5,463 bases of DNA, taken from Actinomycetes bacterium (lineage in GTDB: Bacteria; Actinomycetota; Acidimicrobiia; Acidimicrobiales; RAAP-2). The stretch spans positions 1 to 5,463 of the forward strand of contig JAJXXB010000241.1 in assembly GCA_021781315.1 (NCBI GenBank), in the 5' to 3' direction. Each line of letters opens with the position of its first letter. The stretch's first letter is position 1. The position numbers were made by a program, and so were the translations under genes. Shown here in pieces: positions 1-3,901 of the stretch. The notes under the pieces were generated by a model. That model made no database searches and was not told the origin of the DNA. It saw only the letters and a program-made list of their open reading frames with translations.

Positions 1-507
1 CAGGACGTCGACGCCGTTCACCACGGCGTAGATGTCGTGGGTGCCGCCGAAGTCGACCGGCACCGTGGTCTTGTAGGAGAAGGCGCCGCTCGCGTCAGTC
101 GTGATCGTAGTGAGGACCACGTTGAGGTTGCTCTGAGCGCGCCCGAGGTAGTTCACCGTGTTGGGCTCGGCGTCGACGTTCCAGGAGACCTTGGCCGTCG
201 ACCACGTCAAGGTGACGTTCGTGTTGGCCGGCAGTCCGGCGCCCGCGATGGTGAAGGGCGTGCCCTCGACGCCCGAGTACGGGGTGAGGGTCAGGTTGCC
301 CATCGTGGGACTCACCGTCGCCGGTGCCGCCGTGATCCCCGTGAAGGGCATCGCGGCCACCCCGGGTATCGCCGGTGCGGTGAGGGTGGTCACCGCCGGG
401 GTCGTCGAATCGGCGTTGCTCGCGGTGGCGAGCAGGGTGACCGGCAGCAGTGCGCCGATCGCCGCGCGGACGATCACCCGGCGGCCCTTCATAAGGTCAA
501 ACTTCAT
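1..507 (-). CDS. Secreted Ig-like domain protein, 3' end outside the window
   Basis: The frame is open from an ATG at 507 to the left edge: 169 codons, no stop, so the C-terminus is missing. The start is supported by AAAGGA 7 nt upstream; a second in-frame ATG (codon 6) is a weaker option. The N-terminus is a Sec signal peptide: K/R-rich residues 2-14, a hydrophobic core at about 11-27, and likely cleavage after SNA (residue 32). A Thr/Ala/Pro-rich stretch (33-65) follows. Residues about 66-169 look like an Ig/TIG-type beta-sandwich: a GTPFTIAGAGLP turn (82-93), alternating NVTLTW strands, TTDASGAFSY (136-145), and VPVDFGGTHDIYAVVNG (149-165). There is no cysteine and no catalytic motif in the visible part. 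It lies downstream of two other secreted-protein genes but is separated from them by a hairpin. A role at the cell surface, perhaps binding or structural, is inference. The export call is firm; the fold is a judgement from sequence pattern only. Confidence 0.8.
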   Translation of the reverse strand, partial: MKFDLMKGRRVIVRAAIGALLPVTLLATASNADSTTPAVTTLTAPAIPGVAAMPFTGITAAPATVSPTMGNLTLTPYSGVEGTPFTIAGAGLPANTNVTLTWSTAKVSWNVDAEPNTVNYLGRAQSNLNVVLTTITTDASGAFSYKTTVPVDFGGTHDIYAVVNGVDVL

Positions 508-510
508 TTG

Positions 511-524
511 CTGGTCCTTTCCAG
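511..524 (-). promoter_or_regulatory. Ribosome binding site in the loop of a small hairpin
   Basis: Read on the minus strand, the sequence is CTGG-AAAGGA-CCAG. The Shine-Dalgarno core AAAGGA is exactly the 6-nt loop of a 4-bp stem, 7 nt before the ATG at 507. It decides the start of the leftmost secreted-protein gene. The stem is short, so the structure may be incidental. Confidence 0.5.
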
Positions 525-554
525 AGGCCGCGTGTATCACGGCGCGAATACTTC

Positions 555-582
555 GATGCCCGGGTCAGATGACCCGGGCATC
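555..582 (-). terminator. Hairpin terminator after the 226-aa secreted protein gene
   Basis: GATGCCCGGGTCA (555-567) is followed after 2 nt by its exact reverse complement (570-582). In RNA this folds into a GC-rich stem of 11-12 bp with a 4-6-nt loop. It starts 8 nt past the stop codon of the 591-1271 gene and sits 48 nt upstream of the next start. The minus-strand sequence after the stem (GAAGTATTCG) has no real U tract, so this is not a classical intrinsic terminator; U-poor hairpins of this kind are common in actinomycetes. A perfect palindrome could alternatively be a protein-binding site. Confidence 0.6.
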
Positions 583-590
583 AAGTGGTG

Positions 591-1271
591 TTAGGCCTTG
601 GGCGCCGCGTTCAGCGTGAGCTGACTCGTGAGCGCGGTTCCGGCTTGGCTGTAGGTGAAGGTCTTAACGCCAACGGCGGGCTTGAGGACCCGAGTGCGCC
701 ACACGTACGTGACCTTCTTGTTGACCATGATGCGCGCCTTGTAGCGCTGGGTCACGGCCTTCACGGCGGCCGTCTTCACCACGATCTGGAAGTTCACGAT
801 CCCCAGGGTCGGGTAGCCGACCGTCGACCAGCCGGCCGTCCAGAAGGCGACGGTGCCGTGGTTGCCGTAGGACATCGGCACCGGGGCGGTCACGCCCGGG
901 ATCACGACGTTCGCGCTGATCACGTTCTTCGGGGTCAACGGCGTGCCACCGGCCGCGACGTTCACGCCCGACATCCGAAAGACGACCATCTGGCCGATCA
1001 GGAACTGGCTCGTCATGGCGCAGCCGACCGCGGGCGTCACGCCCGGAGCGGCGCGGCTGCCGACGACGGTGTCGACGTTGAGGTACACCGAGAGGGGCCC
1101 AAGCCCCTGGATCGGGGGCCCGAGGGTCGTGGTCGTCGTCGGGCCACTCGTCGTGGTCGTGGGCGCCACGGTCGTCGTCGTCGTGTCGGCGCTAGCCGTC
1201 GCGACGCCCACGAATGACGCACCACTGAGGGCGATCGCCCCGGCGGTGGCTAGTGAGATAATGCGCTTCAT
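591..1271 (-). CDS. Secreted protein with Thr-rich stalk and beta-sandwich-like domain
   Basis: This is a complete 226-aa protein. AGAGGAGG with a 6-nt spacer precedes the ATG at 1271, an excellent ribosome binding site. Residues 1-28 form a typical Sec signal peptide (MKR, hydrophobic core about 4-24, cleavage after ASA at 26-28). Residues 29-53 are a Thr/Pro linker of three similar units, likely extended and possibly O-glycosylated. The rest (about 57-226) is beta-rich. A single Cys (84) lies in GCAMTSQF, followed by GQMVVFRM (93-100), LTPKNVISANV (112-122), MSYGNHG (133-139), FWTAGWS (143-149) and YPTLGIVNFQIVVKT (153-167). The motif order (Cys, hydrophobic strand, YGxHG, WTAxW, YPxGxxxF) resembles exported beta-sandwich domains seen in other actinobacteria, but I cannot name the family. 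The C-terminal third has basic patches (K171, R176, K178, R180, K185, K186). It lies 27 nt downstream of the 1299-1871 gene, so the two are probably co-transcribed. No enzymatic motif is visible. Confidence 0.88.
   Translation of the reverse strand: MKRIISLATAGAIALSGASFVGVATASADTTTTTVAPTTTTSGPTTTTTLGPPIQGLGPLSVYLNVDTVVGSRAAPGVTPAVGCAMTSQFLIGQMVVFRMSGVNVAAGGTPLTPKNVISANVVIPGVTAPVPMSYGNHGTVAFWTAGWSTVGYPTLGIVNFQIVVKTAAVKAVTQRYKARIMVNKKVTYVWRTRVLKPAVGVKTFTYSQAGTALTSQLTLNAAPKA
1116..1184 (-). repeat. Coding repeat: three TTTT(T)xxP units
   Basis: Codons 30-52 of the 226-aa secreted protein encode three imperfect tandem units: TTTTTVAP, TTTTSGP and TTTTTLGP. At DNA level this is a run of ACG/ACC codons. 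Such Thr/Pro stalks act as spacers between the cell surface and a folded domain and are frequent O-mannosylation targets in actinobacteria; glycosylation here is inference. Copy number could vary between strains by slippage. Confidence 0.75.
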
Positions 1272-1298
1272 GTACTGCCTCCTCTGATTCTTCGAGAA

Positions 1299-1871
1299 CT
1301 ACTTGCGGATGGTGATGACGCCCGAGAGGGTCGCCTTGAACGAATCGGTCTCGTGCGAGCCGGCCGTGTTGGACTGGATCTGGAACGAGCCGCTGATCTT
1401 CAACGTGCCGCTCGCGCCCTTGTACTTGCCCACGCCGCCGGTGATCTTGGCGACGCCGGTCACCGTGACCGTGGTCGGCGCGCTCTCGGCGGCCGCGCAG
1501 GCCTTGGTGGCCGAGGACGAGACGACCTTGAGCATCAGCTTCGAGCCGCCGCCGGTGATCGAGCCCGAACCCCAGAGCGGGTCACAGGTGCTGGACGTGG
1601 ACGCGGTACCCGTGCCGACGACGCTGCTCTTGCCGAGCAGGGTGCCGACGCCGGTGCCCTTGACCGCGGTGGCCGAGACAGTATTGGCGTCCCAGAGCAT
1701 CGCGATAGTGCCCGTGTATGTTCCCTTGAAGGTCACCTTGGTGACTTTCACGACGTGTGCCACCGGTGTCGCGTGGGCGGCAGGGGCAAGCACGCCCGAC
1801 GCGACACCGGTGAGACTGAGTGCGGCCGCGGGGGCCAGCGTGATTCTTAAGATTTGTCTAAGTGAGGTCAT
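1299..1871 (-). CDS. Small secreted Gly/Ser/Thr-rich beta protein
   Basis: This is a complete 190-aa protein from ATG at 1871 to TAG at 1299. No Shine-Dalgarno sequence precedes the start; a promoter sits so close that the mRNA is probably leaderless. Residues 1-34 are a Sec signal peptide (R5/R9, hydrophobic 10-30, cleavage after AHA at 32-34). The mature part alternates short strands with Gly/Ser/Thr turns: FKGTYTGTIA (48-57), GTGVGTLLGKS (72-82), GSGSITGGGSKLMLKV (101-116), ITGGVGKYKGASGTLKISG (143-161) and DSFKATLSGVITI (176-188). The GGxGKYKGASGTL signature recurs in small exported proteins of actinobacteria with a predicted beta-barrel or beta-sandwich fold, related in pattern to allene-oxide-cyclase-like barrels; that family link is tentative. 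Cys96 and Cys125 could form a disulfide outside the cell. The first ten codons are unusually AT-rich (AGA twice, TTA, CTT). It is the first gene of the minus-strand cluster and divergent from the LysR regulator, so it is the most likely regulated target. Confidence 0.85.
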   Translation of the reverse strand: MTSLRQILRITLAPAAALSLTGVASGVLAPAAHATPVAHVVKVTKVTFKGTYTGTIAMLWDANTVSATAVKGTGVGTLLGKSSVVGTGTASTSSTCDPLWGSGSITGGGSKLMLKVVSSSATKACAAAESAPTTVTVTGVAKITGGVGKYKGASGTLKISGSFQIQSNTAGSHETDSFKATLSGVITIRK

Positions 1872-1887
1872 ATGAATAACGTATAGT
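1854..1887 (+). promoter_or_regulatory. Candidate promoter of the LysR gene
   Basis: Two readings are possible. TTGTCT (1854-1859), a 17-nt spacer and TAACGT (1877-1882) form a spaced sigma70-type pair. Alternatively TATAGT (1882-1887) is a near-consensus -10 without a good -35. Either puts the start of transcription roughly 50 nt before the lysR ATG and overlaps the divergent promoter. No experiment decides between them. Confidence 0.35.
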
Positions 1888-1906
1888 GGACTAGTACAGA
1901 TTTCAA
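1878..1906 (-). promoter_or_regulatory. Promoter of the secreted-protein genes, predicted leaderless
   Basis: On the minus strand TTGAAA (1906-1901), a 17-nt spacer and TACGTT (1883-1878, fitting the actinobacterial TAnnnT -10) form a good sigma70-type promoter. Six nucleotides separate the -10 from the ATG at 1871, so transcription would begin at or within a base or two of the A of the start codon. This agrees with the absence of a ribosome binding site there; leaderless mRNAs are common in actinomycetes. Confidence 0.55.
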
Positions 1907-1909
1907 ATC
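1899..1909. promoter_or_regulatory. Palindromic candidate operator in the divergent region
   Basis: GATTTCAAATC is a perfect palindrome around a central C/G pair. It covers the -35 of the minus-strand promoter and lies just downstream of the candidate lysR promoter, where a LysR-family dimer could control both directions. It does not match the T-N11-A LysR box centred on the same axis, so assignment to this regulator is inference from position. Confidence 0.4.
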
Positions 1910-1941
1910 AATCTTTCCTCTCCATGTGATAGGAGTTACCT

Positions 1942-2916
1942 ATGTTGATGAATCGTGATCTGACGGTCCAGCAGTTGCGCTGTTTCGTCGCCGTCGCCGA
2001 CGAGCAGCAGTTCACGGCCGCCGCCGACAGCCTGCACGTGGCCCAACCCTCGATCAGCTCCCAGATCCATCGCCTCGAGCGGATCCTGGGGGCCACCCTC
2101 TTTCACCGCGACCAGCGCCCGGTCACCCTCACCGACGCCGGACGCGCGCTCCTGCCCTTCGCGCGCCGCGTGCTCGAGGGCCTCGACGACGTGCTGACCG
2201 CCGTCACGGAGATCGACGAGGTCCTGCGCGGACAGCTCACCATCGGCGTCACGCCGAGCCTCGGCTCGACCCTGCTGCCCTACGCCCTCACCGAGTTCCA
2301 CCGGCGCCACCCCGGGATCTCCCTACGCGTGGTCGAGCGCGACAGCGAGGAGATCGCCGCGCGCTTAGAGAGCGGCGAGCTGGACCTCGCCATCGCGATC
2401 ATGCCGCTGCACGCGGCCAGCCTCGAGTCGGCGATCCTCGCCGTCGAGCGCCTCGTCGTGGTCGTTTCCCACGGCCACCCGCTCGCCTCGCGCGCCAAGG
2501 TGAACCTGGCCGACCTGCACAACGTGCCGCTCATCATGTTCGCCGAGGGCTACGACATCCGCACCGCGACCCTCGCGGCCTTCAACCGCGCGGGCGTCGT
2601 GCCCGTCATCGCCCTCGAGGGCGCCGAGATGGGGACCTTCCACGCCTTCGTCGCCGCCGGCATGGGCGCGGCCATCGTGCCGAGCCTGATGGCCTCGACG
2701 CACCCGAACCTGCACGTGCTGCACCTGCAGTCGCCCGTGCTCGAGCGGACGATCGGCCTCGTCCAGCCGCGCAATCGTGCCCTCTCGCGGGCCGCGAGCG
2801 CGTTCGCGAGCGAGCTCACCACCTACCTCAACGAGCGCGGCTGGCCGGGCAAGTCCCACGCCGAACTCGTCGAGCCCGGCGCCCCGCACCTCGAGGACGC
2901 CGAGATCGAGGCGTAA
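1942..2916 (+). CDS. LysR-family transcriptional regulator
   Basis: This is a complete 324-aa protein, somewhat longer than the usual 290-310 because of an acidic, Pro-containing tail after about residue 305. AGGAG (1931-1935) with a 6-nt spacer supports the ATG at 1942; TTG 1945 and ATG 1948 are in-frame alternatives. Residues 7-66 are the winged helix-turn-helix: LTVQQLRCFVAVAD, then FTAAADSLHVAQPSISSQI (24-42), LERILGATLF (45-54) and VTLTDAGRALL (61-71). A linker helix (about 72-95) leads to the periplasmic-binding-protein-like effector domain (about 96-300) starting GQLTIGVTPSLGSTLLP. LDLAI (its DLAI strand after ESGE) and GMGAAIVPS are typical effector-domain motifs. C14 is the only cysteine, so thiol redox sensing of the OxyR kind is excluded. 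The ligand cannot be read from sequence. The regulator is divergent from the secreted-protein genes over 70 bp and upstream of sdhC. Autoregulation and control of the divergent genes is the usual LysR pattern. Codon 142 is TTA, rare in this window. Confidence 0.95.
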   Translation: MLMNRDLTVQQLRCFVAVADEQQFTAAADSLHVAQPSISSQIHRLERILGATLFHRDQRPVTLTDAGRALLPFARRVLEGLDDVLTAVTEIDEVLRGQLTIGVTPSLGSTLLPYALTEFHRRHPGISLRVVERDSEEIAARLESGELDLAIAIMPLHAASLESAILAVERLVVVVSHGHPLASRAKVNLADLHNVPLIMFAEGYDIRTATLAAFNRAGVVPVIALEGAEMGTFHAFVAAGMGAAIVPSLMASTHPNLHVLHLQSPVLERTIGLVQPRNRALSRAASAFASELTTYLNERGWPGKSHAELVEPGAPHLEDAEIEA

Positions 2917-2958
2917 CAATTTTTCACGGGTTTTCGTGACCCAGGTCCGTACGAGGCG

Positions 2959-2968
2959 CTCGCGCGAG
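2959..2968. promoter_or_regulatory. 10-bp palindrome CTCGCGCGAG
   Basis: This is a perfect palindrome 5 nt upstream of the TAGGTT -10 candidate, in the spacer region of a possible sdhC promoter. GC-rich palindromes arise easily by chance in this genome, so an operator role is only a suggestion. Confidence 0.25.
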
Positions 2969-2991
2969 TGGGCTAGGTTGAGTGACGTCGA

Positions 2992-3001
2992 TCCCGCGGG
3001 A
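2992..3001. promoter_or_regulatory. 10-bp palindrome TCCCGCGGGA
   Basis: This is a perfect palindrome just downstream of the expected transcription start of the candidate sdhC promoter, 74 nt before the preferred sdhC start codon. It could be a repressor site or a small leader hairpin (without a proper loop). Function is unproven. Confidence 0.25.
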
Positions 3002-3002
3002 C

Positions 3003-3036
3003 GCGGAATTTTGCGTGCCGGGGGCGGAAATTCGTG
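3003..3036. repeat. Paired GCGGAA(A/T)TT element in the sdhC leader
   Basis: GCGGAATTTTGCGTG (3003-3017) recurs as GCGGAAATTCGTG (3024-3036), with starts 21 bp apart, two turns of the helix. Because the core is close to self-complementary, the pair also reads as an inverted repeat, GAATTT (3006-3011) against AAATTC (3028-3033). These AT islands stand out in a very GC-rich stretch. They could be a dimeric operator or an RNA stem in the sdhC leader. Confidence 0.35.
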
Positions 3037-3064
3037 GGCGAGGGCGACCTCGCGAAGAGACAGC

Positions 3065-3070
3065 GAGGAG
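3065..3070 (+). promoter_or_regulatory. Ribosome binding site that fixes the sdhC start
   Basis: GAGGAG followed by a 5-nt spacer points to the GTG at 3076. An earlier in-frame GTG at 3034 would add 14 hydrophilic residues (GEGDLAKRQRGDD after the start) and has only a loosely purine-rich upstream stretch. The later start gives 271 aa, close to the length I recall for the mycobacterial homologue. Confidence 0.7.
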
Positions 3071-3075
3071 ACGAC

Positions 3076-3891
3076 GTGGCGGCCGTAGAGAGTTCGACGA
3101 AAGTTGTCCTGGGGGGAAGGCGCGGCGGACCCGACGTCACCACCTTGCGCCAGGACCGGTGGTGGATCCAGCCCGTCGTCACGGTGTCGATTCTCACCGC
3201 CTTCGTCATCTACTCGACCTGGGCGGCGTTCCAGAACAAGAACTACTACGTGGGTGCGAACGTCCACCGCGACCTGATCAGCCCGTTCTACTCGCCCTGC
3301 CTGGCCAACAGCTGCGTGGCCGGCTCGTCCCACGGATTCATCCTCCACGGTTGGAACCTGTCACCGGCTCTCATCATTCTGATCTTCCCGCTGGGCTTTC
3401 GTCTGACCTGCTACTACTACCGGCGTAGCTACTACCGCGCGTTCTGGTGGTCGCCGCCGGCCTGCGCGGTGGCCGACGCGCACTCGACCTACTCGGGCGA
3501 GACGCGCTTTCCTCTCATCATGCAGAACATGCACCGCTACTTCTTCTACGCGGGCGTGCTCTTCAACGTGATGCTGACCTACGACGCGCTGCGCGCCCTG
3601 CGCCAGCCCGGGCTCGGTTGGGGCGTCACCGTGGGCACGCTGGTGCTCTTCGTCAACGCCATTCTCCTGTGGCTCTACTCGATCAGCTGCCACGCCTGTC
3701 GCCACCTGTTCGGCGGACACGTGAAGAGCTTCAAGAAGCACCCGATCCGCTACTGGTTCTGGAAGATGATGACGCCGCTCAACGCCAAGCACATGAACCT
3801 GGCGTGGACCTCGCTGATCTTCGTCGCCCTGACCGACGTCTACGTGCGCCTGGTGGCCTCGGGCGCCCTCACCGACTACAAGCTCTTCTAG
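3076..3891 (+). CDS. sdhC: Succinate dehydrogenase Sdh1-type membrane anchor subunit (SdhC)
   Basis: This is the 271-aa integral membrane subunit of respiratory complex II. It anchors SdhA/SdhB and passes electrons from succinate oxidation to menaquinone. It matches the single-anchor type of mycobacterial Sdh1 (Rv0249c-like), with hallmark stretches DRWWIQPVVT (27-36), YSTWAAF (46-52), HRDLISPFYSPC (64-75), SPALIILIFPLGFRLTCYYY (96-115), SPPACAVADAH (126-136), SGETRFPLI (140-148) and SCHACRH (204-210). About five membrane helices are visible: 34-52, 96-113, 154-172, 184-204 and 242-262. No sdhD follows, as expected when one subunit does the whole job. The M. smegmatis Sdh1 structure has a membrane-embedded Rieske-type [2Fe-2S] cluster with Cys/His ligands; candidates here are C112, C130, H136, H153, C205, H206, C208 and H210. 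Which of these bind the cluster I cannot tell from sequence alone. Start chosen by the GAGGAG site; sdhA follows after 10 nt. Confidence 0.93.
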   Translation: MAAVESSTKVVLGGRRGGPDVTTLRQDRWWIQPVVTVSILTAFVIYSTWAAFQNKNYYVGANVHRDLISPFYSPCLANSCVAGSSHGFILHGWNLSPALIILIFPLGFRLTCYYYRRSYYRAFWWSPPACAVADAHSTYSGETRFPLIMQNMHRYFFYAGVLFNVMLTYDALRALRQPGLGWGVTVGTLVLFVNAILLWLYSISCHACRHLFGGHVKSFKKHPIRYWFWKMMTPLNAKHMNLAWTSLIFVALTDVYVRLVASGALTDYKLF

Positions 3892-3901
3892 AAGGACGAC
3901 C

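Larger units (their letters stand above)
2917..3075 (+). other. Intergenic leader region between the LysR gene and sdhC
   Basis: No gene is supported here. It begins with a weak hairpin after the lysR stop: TCACG/CGTGA (2924-2928/2935-2939), which competes with GGGT/ACCC (2928-2931/2939-2942). There is no trailing T tract, so termination is doubtful and some read-through into sdhC is possible. TAGGTT (2974-2979) fits a TAnnnT -10 for sdhC but has no good -35. Two palindromes and a repeated GCGGAA(A/T)TT element are listed separately. Confidence 0.4.

Noticed and set aside
37..594. Plus-strand frames opposite the leftmost secreted-protein gene
   Set aside because: The minus-strand frame, open to the edge, has a signal peptide, a ribosome binding site and Ig-like motifs; the plus-strand products are Arg/Gly-rich shadows.
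1116..1184. CRISPR or intergenic tandem repeat
   Set aside because: The repetition is Thr codons within a coding frame, with no spacers or regular repeat-spacer geometry.
1303..1875. A 190-codon plus-strand frame almost exactly opposite the 1299-1871 gene
   Set aside because: The minus-strand frame has a clear signal peptide, a promoter and a recognisable exported-protein pattern; the plus-strand product lacks a ribosome binding site and family features.
1942..2916. OxyR-type thiol peroxide sensor identity for the LysR protein
   Set aside because: The protein has a single cysteine (C14, in the DNA-binding domain) and lacks the redox cysteine pair of the effector domain.
2924..2942. Intrinsic terminator after lysR
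   Set aside because: The competing stems are only 4-5 bp and no T tract follows; the T run lies before the hairpin rather than after it. Kept only as a note within the intergenic region.
2365..3348. A 327-codon minus-strand frame spanning the end of lysR, the gap and the start of sdhC
   Set aside because: Its composition is Arg/Gly/His/Asp-rich without domains, and it crosses two well-supported genes on the other strand.
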